Shown piece by piece: positions 1 through 11,877 of a stretch of DNA of 64,000 nt. Source of the stretch: Arenimonas oryziterrae DSM 21050 = YC6267 (lineage in GTDB: Bacteria; Pseudomonadota; Gammaproteobacteria; Xanthomonadales; Xanthomonadaceae). The stretch covers positions 372,001 through 436,000 of the forward strand of contig NZ_ATVD01000001.1 in assembly GCF_000420545.1 (NCBI RefSeq), in the 5' to 3' direction. The position numbers were made by a program, and so were the translations under genes. How positions within the stretch are numbered: the stretch's first letter is position 1; every line of letters starts with the position of its first letter. The notes under the pieces were generated by a model. That model saw nothing but the letters and a program-made list of their open reading frames with translations. It ran no database searches and was not told the origin of the DNA.

Positions 1-37
1 TGCTTCCTGACCGACACGCCAGAACCCTTTGCCGCGC

Positions 38-1012
38 ATGACCAGCGAAACGACTCTCGCCCTGCCCGAACTCGCCGAACACTCGCGCCGCGATGCGCGT
101 GCCGACCGCCTGTTCCATGGCGTCGTCGCGACCGCGGGCATTTTCGTTCTGGTGGCGCTGATCGGTGCCGCCCTGTCGATGCTGCTCGGCGGCCGCCTCG
201 CGCTGGAAACGTTCGGCTGGAAATTCTTCACTTCCTCCGACTGGGACGTCGGTGCCGGCCAGTTCGGCGCGCTGGTGCCGATCTACGGCACCCTGGTGAC
301 CTCGCTGATCGCCATGATGATCGCCGTGCCGATCAGCTTCGGCATCGCGCTGTTTCTCACCGAAGTCGCGCCCGCCTGGTTGCGCACGCCGCTCTCGGCC
401 GCGATCGAATTGCTCGCGGGCATCCCGTCGATCATCTACGGCATGTGGGGCCTGTTCGTGCTCGGCCCGTATCTGGGCGAAAAGGTCTATCCCTGGCTGG
501 GCGAGAATCTCGGCCCGCTGCCCGTCATCGGCGCGCTGTTCCAGGGCCCGCCGCTGGGCATCGGTATGCTCGCCGCCGGACTCGTGCTGGCGATCATGGT
601 CATTCCGTTCATTTCCTCGGTCATGCGCGAAGTGTTCCTGACCGTGCCCACGCGCCTGAAGGAATCGGCGTATGCGCTCGGCTCGACGACCTGGGAAGTG
701 GCGTGGGACATCGTGCTGCCGTATACGCGTTCGGCGGTGATCGGCGGCATTTTCCTGGGCCTGGGTCGCGCGCTCGGCGAGACGATGGCGGTCACCTTCG
801 TCATCGGCAACGCCTACCAGCTCAGCGCGGGCCTGCTCGAACCCGGCACATCGATCGCCTCGACCATTGCCAATGAATTCGGCGAAGCGGTCGACCCGTT
901 GCACAAGTCGTCCCTGCTTGCCCTGGGCTTCGTCCTGTTCCTGCTGACCTTCGTCGTACTCGCGGCGGCTCGCCTCATGCTGGCCCGCCTGCAGCGCCGG
1001 GAGGGCAACTGA
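38..1012 (+). CDS. pstC: Phosphate ABC transporter permease PstC
   Basis: Inner-membrane permease subunit of the high-affinity phosphate importer PstSCAB. The 324-residue product has several hydrophobic helices and the ABC-permease cytoplasmic coupling loop with the ESAYALGSTTWEVAW stretch at about residues 208-222, followed by an LGRALGETMAV segment typical of PstC. I chose the ATG at 38; an in-frame TTG at 29 would add three residues. The stop overlaps the pstA start as ATGA, so the two are translationally coupled. The phosphate-binding protein PstS is probably encoded just upstream, outside the window, so any Pho box is not visible here. Confidence 0.95.
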   Translation: MTSETTLALPELAEHSRRDARADRLFHGVVATAGIFVLVALIGAALSMLLGGRLALETFGWKFFTSSDWDVGAGQFGALVPIYGTLVTSLIAMMIAVPISFGIALFLTEVAPAWLRTPLSAAIELLAGIPSIIYGMWGLFVLGPYLGEKVYPWLGENLGPLPVIGALFQGPPLGIGMLAAGLVLAIMVIPFISSVMREVFLTVPTRLKESAYALGSTTWEVAWDIVLPYTRSAVIGGIFLGLGRALGETMAVTFVIGNAYQLSAGLLEPGTSIASTIANEFGEAVDPLHKSSLLALGFVLFLLTFVVLAAARLMLARLQRREGN

Positions 1013-1872
1013 TGGACGCCGCCACGCAGAATCTCTATCGCTTTCGCCGCTTCAAGAACAGCTTGGCACTCGTGCTCTCGGGTTTCGCGGCGATCTTCGG
1101 CCTGTTCTGGCTGATCTGGATCCTGTGGACCACGCTGAGCCGCGGCATGAGCCACCTCAATCTCGCGCTGTTCACGCAGATGACGCCCGCCGCAGGCGAG
1201 GACGGCGGCATGCTCAACGCCTTCGCCGGCAGCCTCATCATCGGTCTGATGGCGATCGCGATCGGCACGCCGATCGGCATCGCGGCCGGCACCTATCTGT
1301 CCGAGTACGCGCGCAACCGCAAGCTCGGCGAAGCAATCCGCTTCGTCAACGACATCCTGATGTCGGCGCCTTCGATCGTGCTGGGCATGTTCGTCTACAC
1401 CGCAGTCGTGATGCCGATGGGACACGCATCGGCGCTGGCCGGCTCGATCGCCCTGGCCTTCATCGCCCTGCCGGTGATCGTGCGCACGACCGACGAAATG
1501 CTGCGCCTGGTGCCGAGCACGATGCGCGAAGCGGCGCTGTCGCTGGGCATTCCGCAGTGGAAGGTCACCGTGCAGGTGCTGTATCGCGCCGCCCTGCCGG
1601 GTATCGTCACCGGCGTGCTGCTGGCCTTCGCACGCATCAGCGGCGAAACCGCGCCCTTGCTGTTCACCGCGCTCAACAACCAGTACTGGAGCACGGACCT
1701 CATCCAGCCGATGGCCAGCGTGCCGACGGTGATGCTCAGCTTCGCAATGAGTCCGTTCGAAAACTGGAACGGCCTGGCCTGGGCCGGCGCGTTCTGCATG
1801 ACCCTTTTCGTCCTGGCGCTGGGCCTGATCGCCCGCGCCATCCTGCTGCGCAACAAGATGAGCCATGACTGA
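1012..1872 (+). CDS. pstA: Phosphate ABC transporter permease PstA
   Basis: Second membrane permease of the phosphate importer, pairing with PstC. The 286-residue protein has an N-terminal transmembrane helix (about 20-45), further helices, and the coupling loop [16 protein letters not shown] near residues 171-186, then [12 protein letters not shown], which is characteristic of PstA. It starts in the ATGA overlap with pstC and its end overlaps the pstB start by 8 bp, consistent with one pst transcript. Confidence 0.95.
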   Translation: MDAATQNLYRFRRFKNSLALVLSGFAAIFGLFWLIWILWTTLSRGMSHLNLALFTQMTPAAGEDGGMLNAFAGSLIIGLMAIAIGTPIGIAAGTYLSEYARNRKLGEAIRFVNDILMSAPSIVLGMFVYTAVVMPMGHASALAGSIALAFIALPVIVRTTDEMLRLVPSTMREAALSLGIPQWKVTVQVLYRAALPGIVTGVLLAFARISGETAPLLFTALNNQYWSTDLIQPMASVPTVMLSFAMSPFENWNGLAWAGAFCMTLFVLALGLIARAILLRNKMSHD

Positions 1873-2686
1873 CGTGCAGATCGCCCTCGCCCCGAATTTC
1901 GCCGCCGCCAAGACCACGGCGGTCACTCCCGCACCCGCGAAGCTGTCCGCGCGCAACCTGTCGTTCTATTACGACCAGTTCAAGGCGCTCAAGGACATCA
2001 ATCTCGACGTGCCCGAGAAGCAGGTGACCGCGCTGATCGGTCCCTCCGGCTGCGGCAAGTCCACGTTGCTGCGCATCTTCAACCGCATCTACTCGATCTA
2101 CCCGAAGCTGCGTGCGGAAGGCGACGTCCTGCTCGACGGCGAAAACGTGCTCGACCCGAAGTATCCGCTCAACAAGCTGCGCTCCAAGGTCGGCATGGTG
2201 TTCCAGAAGCCGGTGCCTTTCCCGATGTCGATCTACGACAATATCGCCTACGGCATCGGACACTACGAGAAGCTTTCGCGCGCTGATATGGACGTGCGCG
2301 TGGAAGCGGCGCTGCGTCAGGGCGCGCTCTGGGACGAGGCCAAGGACAAGCTCAAGCAGAGCGCGCTGGGCCTGTCCGGCGGCCAGCAGCAGCGTCTGTG
2401 CATCGCCCGTGCAATCGCGCTCAAGCCGCAGGTGATCCTGTTCGACGAACCGACCTCGGCGCTCGACCCGATCGCCACCGGCAAGATCGAGCAGCTGATC
2501 TCCGAACTCAAGCAGCAGTTCACGATCCTGATCGTGACCCACAACATGCAGCAGGCAGCGCGCGTCTCCGATTTCACCGCCTTCATGTACCTGGGCGAGC
2601 TCATCGAACACGGCGTCACCGAAACGATCTTCACCAAACCCGGCAAGCAGCAAACCGAAGACTACATCACCGGTCGCTTCGGCTAA
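1865..2686 (+). CDS. pstB: Phosphate ABC transporter ATP-binding protein PstB
   Basis: ATPase that powers phosphate import through PstCA. The 273-residue protein shows Walker [10 protein letters not shown] at 59-67, the PstB-type Q-loop region [21 protein letters not shown] signature LSGGQQQR near 170, Walker [13 protein letters not shown] near 190 and the switch histidine in [13 protein letters not shown]. An N-terminal extension of about 25 residues rich in Ala, Pro and Thr precedes the ABC fold. It is coupled to pstA by an 8-bp overlap and followed after 19 bp by phoU. Confidence 0.97.
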   Translation: MTDVQIALAPNFAAAKTTAVTPAPAKLSARNLSFYYDQFKALKDINLDVPEKQVTALIGPSGCGKSTLLRIFNRIYSIYPKLRAEGDVLLDGENVLDPKYPLNKLRSKVGMVFQKPVPFPMSIYDNIAYGIGHYEKLSRADMDVRVEAALRQGALWDEAKDKLKQSALGLSGGQQQRLCIARAIALKPQVILFDEPTSALDPIATGKIEQLISELKQQFTILIVTHNMQQAARVSDFTAFMYLGELIEHGVTETIFTKPGKQQTEDYITGRFG

Positions 2687-2705
2687 TTCCAGGCAGAGAA
2701 CGCAG

Positions 2706-3401
2706 ATGCCCAACCACGAACACATCGTCAAGAGCTACGACTCCGAGCTCGACCGCCTGTACGGCGAAATCACCCGCATGGGCGAGATCGCCACCGCGCA
2801 GCTCGACGCCGCGATCGACGTCATGATCCGCCGCGACACCAAGGCGGCCGAACGCGTGGTCGCCAACGACGACGCGATCGACGCACTCGAACACGAAGTC
2901 AGTCACGACGTGCTGCGCCTGCTCGCCCTGCGCCAGCCGATGGCCCGCGACCTGCGCGAGGTCTACGCCGCCCTGCGCATCTCGGCCGACATCGAACGCA
3001 TCGGCGACTATGCCGCGAACGTGGCCAAGCGCTCGATGGTGCTCAACCAGAGCACGCCGGTCGCCGCCGCGCACGGCCTGCCCGCGCTGGCCAAGACCGC
3101 CAACCTGCTGGTGCGCGACGCCCTGCTTGCATTCCGCACGCGCGACGACAAGCTCGCCATCGAAGTCTGGAACCGCGACGCCGAAGTCGACGCGCAGTAC
3201 ACGGGCCTGTTCCGCGAGCTGCTGACCTACATGATGGAAGATCCGCGCAACATCACCTCCTGCGCGCACCTGCTGTTCATGGCCAAGAACATCGAGCGCA
3301 TCGGCGACCACGCCACCAATATCGCCGAGAACACCTACTTCCTCGTGCACGGCGAACAGCCCCTGGGCAGCCGCGAGAAGCGCGACACCACCGCCGAATA
3401 A
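2706..3401 (+). CDS. phoU: Phosphate signalling regulator PhoU
   Basis: Cytoplasmic negative regulator that links Pst transporter state to the PhoR/PhoB two-component system. The 231-residue protein is the usual size and is built of two repeats of a three-helix PhoU motif; both carry the diagnostic ISADIERIGDYAAN (about 97-110) and MAKNIERIGDHATN (about 196-209) metal-contacting segments. It is the last gene of the pst operon and is followed by a strong terminator hairpin. phoR and phoB are not in the window. Confidence 0.97.
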   Translation: MPNHEHIVKSYDSELDRLYGEITRMGEIATAQLDAAIDVMIRRDTKAAERVVANDDAIDALEHEVSHDVLRLLALRQPMARDLREVYAALRISADIERIGDYAANVAKRSMVLNQSTPVAAAHGLPALAKTANLLVRDALLAFRTRDDKLAIEVWNRDAEVDAQYTGLFRELLTYMMEDPRNITSCAHLLFMAKNIERIGDHATNIAENTYFLVHGEQPLGSREKRDTTAE

Positions 3402-3422
3402 TCCGGCCGTCGATCCGCCCCC

Positions 3423-3454
3423 GAAAACCCGCCGCCTCGGCGGGTTTTCCTTTT
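3423..3454 (+). terminator. Rho-independent terminator after phoU
   Basis: An 11-bp perfect stem (GAAAACCCGCC with GGCGGGTTTTC), a 5-nt loop and a downstream CCTTTT tract lie 21 bp after the phoU stop codon. It ends the pst operon before the separately regulated gcvP unit. Confidence 0.85.
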
Positions 3455-3562
3455 GGGGTCAAGCACCTGCGCAGCCTTCGGCGAGGCCTGCCGGGCCCTG
3501 GCGACGGGTCGGGCGTGCCGGCGGCGCGAGGGCAAATCGGGTAAACTGCGCGGGCTCGATGC

Positions 3563-3733
3563 TCGGTACGGGAGATAGTGGCGAAAGCCACTGCCGAAGG
3601 CGCAACGCCCGTAATCGCTCAGGAACCAGAACCGTACCGCGCGAGCGACTCTGGAGAGACCGGCAACCACCGGCGCCGAAGGGGCAGTGGACCGCATCGC
3701 GGTTCCAAACTCTCAGGCAAAAGGACAGAGGGG
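3563..3733 (+). promoter_or_regulatory. Tandem glycine riboswitch
   Basis: Two consecutive aptamers precede gcvP. Aptamer 1 is closed by GGTACGG (3565-3571) pairing with CCGTACC (3632-3638) and contains the family-typical GGGAGA, GCCGAAGG and CTCAGG segments. Aptamer 2 is closed by CTCTG (3649-3653) with CAGAG (3726-3730) and contains GGAGAGACCGG, GCCGAAGGGG and ACTCTCAGGCAAAAGGAC. This double arrangement is the classic glycine sensor that usually turns on glycine cleavage when glycine is abundant. A possible -10 hexamer TAAACT lies at 3542-3547, but no good -35 is visible. Confidence 0.93.
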
Positions 3734-3780
3734 CGAATGGAGCTTTCGAGCGGCGCGACCGTGAGCGGGCGCTCCATTCG
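3734..3780 (+). promoter_or_regulatory. Hairpin in the glycine riboswitch expression platform
   Basis: A perfect 10-bp inverted repeat (CGAATGGAGC at 3734-3743 with GCTCCATTCG at 3771-3780) follows directly after aptamer 2. The 27-nt loop is GC rich. No T-run follows, so it does not look like an ordinary intrinsic terminator; it ends 37 nt before the gcvP ATG. It may switch access to the translation start or act through another route; this is inference. Confidence 0.55.
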
Positions 3781-3817
3781 TGGCATCTCACCCTCCCTGC
3801 CCTGTCCCGGACCTGCC

Positions 3818-6676
<2,859 letters not shown>

Positions 6677-6702
6677 GCCGGCCCTCCCCGATGCCATCCA
6701 CA

Positions 6703-6734
6703 AACGCCCCGGTTCGCCGGGGCGTTCTGTTTTC
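6703..6734 (+). terminator. Rho-independent terminator after gcvP
   Basis: A 10-bp perfect stem AACGCCCCGG/CCGGGGCGTT closed by a TTCG tetraloop and followed by CTGTTTT, 26 bp after the gcvP stop. Confidence 0.9.
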
Positions 6735-6873
6735 AGGCCGGTCCCTGCGTCTAAACGCTTCCTGAACACGTCCCGCTGCGCCGCGCATCCCCGGTCCCTG
6801 GCCCACGCTCTTTTGCCCTGTGACACGCGCGACATCACGCGCCATGCTTAGCCACCGGGAGTCGGGACACACC

Positions 6874-7389
6874 ATGAACACGCTGACCTGGAACGTCGAC
6901 CTGCAAGCAGCCCGATCGGGCGACGCCGGTGCGCTCGAACGCGTGCTGCAGCGCTCCCGACAGGACCTGCGCCGCTACGCCGAGTACCACTGCCCGATCA
7001 ACGATGCCGAGGATGCAGTGCAGGAGTCGCTGTTCATCGTCTCGCGCAAGCTCATGGACCTGCGTCAGCTCGAATGCTTCGCGTCCTGGCTGTTCCGCAT
7101 CGTCAAACGCGAATGCAACCGCTACAAGCGCATCAAGCGCGCCCTGCTGCAGGTGCCGATCACCGAAGACATCGTCGGCCCCTGCTACCCCGAATCGAAG
7201 GGCATCGCCCGCGACGTCGCCCATGCGATGGAATCGCTGCCGGCGCACTATCGGGAAATCATTCTGCTGCGCGACCTCGACGGCCTGACCATCGAAGAAC
7301 TTTCCCTGCAACTCGGGCTCACGCCGCAAGCCGCAAAAGCGCGCCTGCATCGTGCCCGCAGCCTGGCGCGCGAATACCTCGACGCCTGA
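6874..7389 (+). CDS. ECF-type RNA polymerase sigma factor
   Basis: Short sigma-70 family factor of 171 residues. The sigma-2 region lies at about 30-85 (AEDAVQESLFIVSRKL then FASWLFRIVKRECNRYKR) and the sigma-4 helix-turn-helix at about 112-168 (LPAHYREIILLRDLDGLTIEEL, then TPQAAKARLHRARS). I chose the ATG at 6874, preceded by GGGAG; ATG 6844 and GTG 6820 are upstream alternatives. No anti-sigma factor gene is adjacent. It stands 69 bp before the EGKCG peptide/MNIO operon, a common arrangement for such operons, so it probably transcribes them, perhaps in response to metal or redox stress. The inducing signal is not visible. Confidence 0.88.
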   Translation: MNTLTWNVDLQAARSGDAGALERVLQRSRQDLRRYAEYHCPINDAEDAVQESLFIVSRKLMDLRQLECFASWLFRIVKRECNRYKRIKRALLQVPITEDIVGPCYPESKGIARDVAHAMESLPAHYREIILLRDLDGLTIEELSLQLGLTPQAAKARLHRARSLAREYLDA

Positions 7390-7458
7390 TCCACACCCGC
7401 CGGGTTTCCGGCACTCCCGCTGTTTCCCACCCACTGTAACCACCCAGAGAGAGAAGTC

Positions 7459-7875
7459 ATGTCCAATAAAACCTTCACCCCCGCCCGCCTCGCCGGCGCC
7501 GTCGTCCTCGGTGGCCTGGCTTTCGCCCAGGCCAGCTTCGCGTTCACGCCACTGAGCCAGGGCTATGCCTCGGCCACCGCCACCGCCGCCAAACCCGCCG
7601 AAGGCAAATGCGGTGAAGGCAAGTGCGGCATGGCGATGACCGACACCAACAAGGATGGCCGCATTTCCGCCGCCGAACATGCCGCGCGCGCCAAGACGAT
7701 GTTCGCCGCGATGGACAAGAATCACGACGGCATGGTCAGCGCCGACGAGATGAAGGCCGCGCACGAAGGCAAATGCGGCGAAGGCAAATGCGGTGCCGGC
7801 AAGACGGCCGCGGCGGAAGGCAGCTGCGGCGCCGACAAGGGCAAGACCGAAGGCAGCTGCAGCGGCAAGCACTGA
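7459..7875 (+). CDS. Secreted EF-hand protein with EGKCG motifs, candidate MNIO-modified RiPP metallophore precursor
   Basis: The 138-residue protein has an N-terminal signal peptide (hydrophobic 11-28) and then two EGKCG units at 48-57, two canonical EF-hand loops (62-73 and 86-97, both DxNxDGxxSxxE-like), two more EGKCG units at 103-112, and EGSC at 120-123 and 131-134. All six cysteines lie in EGxC motifs. EGKC cysteines are the modification sites in the HvfA-type copper-binding RiPPs (bufferin relatives) matured by DUF692/DUF2063 enzymes. The next genes encode exactly those enzymes, so this is probably their substrate. The RBS is GAGAGAGAAG. The EF-hand pair suggests a calcium or other metal role, or a leader/scaffold role. 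Confidence 0.82.
   Translation: MSNKTFTPARLAGAVVLGGLAFAQASFAFTPLSQGYASATATAAKPAEGKCGEGKCGMAMTDTNKDGRISAAEHAARAKTMFAAMDKNHDGMVSADEMKAAHEGKCGEGKCGAGKTAAAEGSCGADKGKTEGSCSGKH
7600..7794 (+). repeat. Duplicated [10 protein letters not shown]-coding 30-bp unit
   Basis: Two 30-bp units (7600-7629 and 7765-7794) differ at only three third-codon positions and flank the EF-hand coding part. Each encodes two EGKCG pentapeptides. The arrangement points to duplication of the modification site within the precursor gene. Confidence 0.8.
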
Positions 7876-7882
7876 GCACGTC

Positions 7883-8740
7883 ATGACGGCCATTCGACCC
7901 CTTCCCGCGAATGCTGCCGGCCTCGGACTGCGGCGGGCCCTTCTGGGCCCGCTGCAGGACGCGGCGCCGGACGCGTTCGACTTTCTCGAATGCGCGCCGG
8001 ACAACTGGATCGGCGTCGGCGGCCACTACGGCGAGGCCCTCGCCGACCTGTCCGCGCGACATCCGCTCGCCTGTCACGGGCTGTCGCTGAATCTCGGCGG
8101 CACCTTGCCCTTCGATGAAACGCATCTGCAGCGTCTGCGCCGCTTCCTGGAAACGCACCGCGTGCCGGTGTTTTCCGAGCACCTGAGCTATTGCGCCGAC
8201 GACGGCCAGCTCTACGAACTTCTGCCGATGCCCTTCACCGAGGAAGCTGTGCATCATGTCGCCGGTCGCATCCGTCGCGTGCAGGACGCCCTCGGCCGCC
8301 GCATCGCCGTCGAAAACATTTCCTACTACGCCGCTCCGTTCCAGGCCATGCCCGAGATCGATTTCCTCACCGCCGTTCTCGAGGAAGCCGACTGCGATCT
8401 GCTGCTCGACGTCAACAATGTCTACGTCAACAGCATCAACCACCGCTACGACGCGCTGGAGTTCCTGCATCGCCTGCCCGCCGCCCGCATCGCCTGCCTG
8501 CACGTCGCCGGTCACTACGACGAGGCCGACGATCTCAAGATCGACACGCACGGCGCGCCGGTAAAAGCCTCGGTCTGGGACCTGCTCGCCGAGAGCGCGC
8601 GCTGGCACGGGCCGCGACCGACGGTGCTGGAACGCGATTTCAATTTCCCGCCATTTGCCGACCTGTTGGCGGAAGTCGAAAAAATCCGCACCACGGTGGC
8701 GTCGGCGTCGCCGGAGGAAGCCCGCCATGTCCGCGCCTGA
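7883..8740 (+). CDS. DUF692 multinuclear non-heme iron oxidase (MNIO), HvfB/MbnB-like peptide maturase
   Basis: TIM-barrel iron enzyme of 285 residues that in characterised relatives oxidises cysteines of a peptide substrate to oxazolone/thioamide or thiooxazole groups. Candidate metal ligands are visible in conserved segments: H65 (CHGLSLNLG), E99/H100 (SEHLSYC), E144 (VENISYY), D176/N178 ([10 protein letters not shown]), H207 and H211 (HVAGH), D221/H223 (DTHG) and E250 (LERDFN). The start at 7883 is 7 bp after the precursor stop; its 3' end overlaps the DUF2063 gene by 14 bp. Cytoplasmic. The substrate assignment rests on context. Confidence 0.9.
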   Translation: MTAIRPLPANAAGLGLRRALLGPLQDAAPDAFDFLECAPDNWIGVGGHYGEALADLSARHPLACHGLSLNLGGTLPFDETHLQRLRRFLETHRVPVFSEHLSYCADDGQLYELLPMPFTEEAVHHVAGRIRRVQDALGRRIAVENISYYAAPFQAMPEIDFLTAVLEEADCDLLLDVNNVYVNSINHRYDALEFLHRLPAARIACLHVAGHYDEADDLKIDTHGAPVKASVWDLLAESARWHGPRPTVLERDFNFPPFADLLAEVEKIRTTVASASPEEARHVRA

Positions 8741-9503
8741 CGCACTGCACGGACAACAGGCCGTGCTCGCGGCCCATCTGCGCGATCCGCGACAACCGCC
8801 ACCGCCCGGCCTCGAGGCGCGACGCGTGGCGATCTACCGCGAGCTGTTCTTCGACAACATCGAAGGCCTGCTGGCGGGAAATTTCCCCGTCCTGCGGCGC
8901 CTGTTCGCCGGCGAGCGCTGGCAGACCCTGGTGCGCGGATTCTGTCGCGACCATCGCAGCCTCACGCCGCTGTTCACCGAAGTGGCGCGCGAATTCCTTC
9001 GCTATCTCGACACGGTACCGGTGCCGGACGATGCGCCCTGGCTGCGCGAGCTGGCCCACTACGAATGGGTCGAACTGGCCCTGGAACTGTCCGAAGCGAC
9101 CTTAAGCGAGGCGTCGGCAACGACGGCGCCCGCGTCGATCCAGGATCCACTCGACGACGTCCCCAAGCTGTCGCCCCTGGCCTGGCCACTCGCCTACACC
9201 TGGCCCGTCCATCAGATCTGCAAAACCTATTGGCCTCGCCAGACGCCAACGGCTCCGACCTTTCTGCTGGTCCAGCGCGATCCGAACCATCGCGTGCGCT
9301 TCCACGAAATCGACGCCTTGAGCTTCCGTCTGCTGCAGATGATCGAAGACCACCCGGCGCGCCGCGCGCGCGAGCACCTCGATGCGCTCGCGCAGGAAGC
9401 GCAGCCTGACGATCGTGCCGCCTTTCTCGCCAACGGCGCCTCGCTGCTGACGATGCTCGAAACCAACCACGTCCTACTGTCCCCTTTCCGGAGAAACGCA
9501 TGA
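8727..9503 (+). CDS. DUF2063 MNIO partner protein (HvfC/BufC-like)
   Basis: 258-residue protein of the DUF2063 type. The N-terminal domain (about 10-90) includes [26 protein letters not shown], characteristic of the family. DUF2063 proteins pair with DUF692 oxidases and are thought to recognise and present the precursor peptide. The RBS GGAGGAAG lies inside the end of the MNIO gene, the start overlaps it by 14 bp, and the end overlaps the next gene as ATGA, so the three are tightly coupled. There is no signal peptide. Confidence 0.9.
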   Translation: MSAPDALHGQQAVLAAHLRDPRQPPPPGLEARRVAIYRELFFDNIEGLLAGNFPVLRRLFAGERWQTLVRGFCRDHRSLTPLFTEVAREFLRYLDTVPVPDDAPWLRELAHYEWVELALELSEATLSEASATTAPASIQDPLDDVPKLSPLAWPLAYTWPVHQICKTYWPRQTPTAPTFLLVQRDPNHRVRFHEIDALSFRLLQMIEDHPARRAREHLDALAQEAQPDDRAAFLANGASLLTMLETNHVLLSPFRRNA

Positions 9504-10153
9504 GCCCGACCCTCACCGATCGCTGGCAAGCCCTGACCGAACGCCTCGACGGCGTCGGCGACTGGCTTGCTCCCCTGGGCCTGCGCCTGCTGCTGGCCTG
9601 GGAATTCTGGGAATCGGGCATCGAAAAATATCGCGGCGAAAATTGGTTCGCCGACATCCAGTCGAGCTTCCCGTTTCCGTTCAACCATGTGCCGGCGAAT
9701 ATCAGCTGGGGCATGGCGACCTGGTTCGAGATCCTCGGCGCACTCGCCCTGCTGTTCGGATTGGGCACACGCTTCTTCGCCTTCAGCCTGTTGGTGTTGA
9801 CGATGGTCGCGACGGCGGCCGTGCATTGGCCCGCGGACTGGATGTCGCTGTCCGAGCTCGCCAAGGGTTATGCAATCAGCAATGAGGGCTTCGGCAATTT
9901 CAAACTGCCGCTGATCTTCGCGGTGATGCTGCTGCCGCTGGTGTTCCGCGGCGCCGGCTGCTTCAGTCTCGATGCGTTGCTGGCCAAGTCCATCGGCAAA
10001 CAGGCGCCGGTGCGCAACCACGACACGTTCGCCTGGTCGCTGGGTCTGTTCGTGCTCGGCCTGCCGCTGATCACGCTGATGCCGGCGCTGGGCGCGGCCC
10101 TGGTTGCGATCGCGGTCTTGCTTGCGCTGACCTCGGCCTTCCTCTTCGCCTGA
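9500..10153 (+). CDS. DoxX-family membrane protein of the MNIO operon
   Basis: 217-residue integral membrane protein with the DoxX signature early ([18 protein letters not shown]) and hydrophobic helices at roughly 25-45, 75-110, 133-150 and 170-215. It is longer than a minimal DoxX protein. DoxX-like genes are frequent last members of DUF692/DUF2063 operons (called HvfD in the Haemophilus case); the biochemical role is unknown, with membrane redox or export support proposed. It starts in an ATGA overlap with the DUF2063 gene. Confidence 0.82.
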   Translation: MSPTLTDRWQALTERLDGVGDWLAPLGLRLLLAWEFWESGIEKYRGENWFADIQSSFPFPFNHVPANISWGMATWFEILGALALLFGLGTRFFAFSLLVLTMVATAAVHWPADWMSLSELAKGYAISNEGFGNFKLPLIFAVMLLPLVFRGAGCFSLDALLAKSIGKQAPVRNHDTFAWSLGLFVLGLPLITLMPALGAALVAIAVLLALTSAFLFA

Positions 10154-10197
10154 GGGCTACCGGCGACGGGGTGAGGCGAGCTGCTATCCTGCCGGCC

Positions 10198-10848
10198 ATG
10201 GATAGCACCCTTCCCCCGCCGCGCATGGCCGACCGGTTCCGCGGCTTTCTGCCCGTTGTCGTGGACCTGGAAACCGGCGGTTTCGAAGCGAACCGCCACG
10301 CCTTGCTGGAAATCGCCGCGATTCCGATCCTCATGGACGGCGAGGGCCGGTTTTCTCCCGGCGAAACCATCACCACGCATGTCGAACCGTTTCCAGGTTC
10401 GGAGATCGATCCGAAATCGCTGGAGATCACCGGCATCGACATCGGCCATCCGTTCCGCGATGCAAAACCCGAACGCGAGGCGCTGGATCACATTTTCACC
10501 GGCGTGCGCGCCGCCGCGCGCAAGGCCGAATGCCAGCGCGCGATCCTGGTCGGCCACAACGCGCATTTCGATCTGGGCTTTCTCAATGCGGCCGTCGCGC
10601 GCGTGGGCCACAAGCGCAATCCCTTCCATCCGTTCAGCACCTTCGACACCGTCACGCTCGCCGGCCTGGCCTTCGGCCAGACCGTGCTCAGCCGGGCGGT
10701 GCAGGCGGCGGGCCTGTCCTGGGACGGCGAGCAGGCCCATTCGGCGGTCTACGACACCGAACGCACGGCCGAGCTGTTCTGCCTGATCATGAATCGCTGG
10801 CGTGACTACGCCGGTTTGCTGCCGCCCCCGGCCGGTTCGACGCCCTGA
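10198..10848 (+). CDS. rnt: Ribonuclease T
   Basis: DEDD-family 3'-5' exoribonuclease that trims the 3' ends of tRNAs and other stable RNAs. The 216-residue length fits the family. The motifs are [10 protein letters not shown] (Exo I, Asp and Glu), HNAHFDLGF (Exo II) and [14 protein letters not shown] (Exo III His and Asp). I chose ATG 10198; ATG 10225 (MADRFRG) is an alternative. It is a single gene after the MNIO operon and is followed 66 bp later by the cysteine synthase gene. Confidence 0.94.
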   Translation: MDSTLPPPRMADRFRGFLPVVVDLETGGFEANRHALLEIAAIPILMDGEGRFSPGETITTHVEPFPGSEIDPKSLEITGIDIGHPFRDAKPEREALDHIFTGVRAAARKAECQRAILVGHNAHFDLGFLNAAVARVGHKRNPFHPFSTFDTVTLAGLAFGQTVLSRAVQAAGLSWDGEQAHSAVYDTERTAELFCLIMNRWRDYAGLLPPPAGSTP

Positions 10849-10914
10849 CTGCGTAACGATTCCTTACACCCGCCTGCGCTGCAATGGCGGATCGATCCAG
10901 CCCAGGAGTCCGCC

Positions 10915-11871
10915 ATGCTTCACGACAGCATTCTCGACACCGTTGGCCGCACCCCGGTCGTACGCATCAATCACCTCGCGCCCGCGGGCGTGACGATGTA
11001 CGTCAAGTGCGAGTTCTTCAATCCGATGTCCTCGGTGAAGGACCGTCTGGCGCTCGCGATCATTCTCGACGCGGAAGCGCGCGGCGTGCTCAAGCCCGGA
11101 CAAATGGTCGTCGAAGCAACGTCCGGCAACACCGGCATCGCGTTGGCGATGGTCTGCGCGGCACGCGGCTATCCGTTCGTGGCGATCATGGCCGATTCCT
11201 TCTCCATCGAACGGCGCAAGCTCATGCGCGCCCTCGGTGCCAAGGTCCTGCTGACGCCGGCGGCCGAACGCGCCACCGGCATGATCAAACGTGCCGAGGA
11301 ATTCGCCGCCAAGCACGGCGCCTTCTATGCCCAGCAGTTCGACAATCCCGCCAATCCCGCCTTCCATCGCAACACCACGGGTCCGGAAATCCTGCAGGAC
11401 TTCGCCGGCAAACGCCTGGACTGGTTCGTCACCGGCTGGGGCACCGGCGGCACGCTGACCGGCGCCGGACAGATGATCAAACTGGCGCGACCGGCGACGA
11501 AGATCGTCACCACCGAACCGGCCGGCGCCGCGATGCTGACCGGCAAGGATTGGGCCCCGCACAAGATCCAGGGCTGGACGCCGAATCTGGTGCCGAGCGT
11601 GCTCGATCGCGATGTCTACGATCACAACCTGCCGGTGACCGACGATCTCGCCCGCGACACCGCCCGCGCGCTGGCGCAGAAGGAAGGCATTTTCTGCGGC
11701 ATTTCCTCTGGCGGCACGTTCGCCTGCGCGTTGCAGGTCGCGAACGAGTTCGCGAAACCGGGCGACGTGATCTTGGCGATGCTGCCCGACACCGGCGAGC
11801 GCTACCTCAGCACCTTCCTGTTCGAAGGCATCAACGAGGGTTCCGACGAGGAGTGGCTCGCCACTCTGTAA
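10915..11871 (+). CDS. Cysteine synthase (O-acetylserine sulfhydrylase)
   Basis: PLP enzyme that makes L-cysteine from O-acetylserine and sulfide. The 318-residue protein has the PLP lysine in NPMSSVKDR (Lys42), the substrate/phosphate loop EATSGNTGIAL near 63-73, the VTGWGTGGTLTG glycine-rich loop and GISSGGTFAC near the C terminus. CysK and CysM are hard to tell apart by eye; the overall form is a fold-type II cysteine synthase. It is preceded by an AGGAG-like RBS (CCAGGAG) and followed immediately by a long palindromic repeat that may end its transcript. Confidence 0.92.
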   Translation: MLHDSILDTVGRTPVVRINHLAPAGVTMYVKCEFFNPMSSVKDRLALAIILDAEARGVLKPGQMVVEATSGNTGIALAMVCAARGYPFVAIMADSFSIERRKLMRALGAKVLLTPAAERATGMIKRAEEFAAKHGAFYAQQFDNPANPAFHRNTTGPEILQDFAGKRLDWFVTGWGTGGTLTGAGQMIKLARPATKIVTTEPAGAAMLTGKDWAPHKIQGWTPNLVPSVLDRDVYDHNLPVTDDLARDTARALAQKEGIFCGISSGGTFACALQVANEFAKPGDVILAMLPDTGERYLSTFLFEGINEGSDEEWLATL

Positions 11872-11877
11872 TCGTCA

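Noticed and set aside
3578-3817. N-terminal extension of gcvP from an upstream start
   Set aside because: The frame is open by chance through the glycine riboswitch; the family N terminus begins at the ATG at 3818.
7600-7868. Short direct repeats in the EGKCG gene as a CRISPR or satellite
   Set aside because: The repeats keep the reading frame and encode the pentapeptide motifs; there are no spacers. No CRISPR array was seen anywhere in the window.
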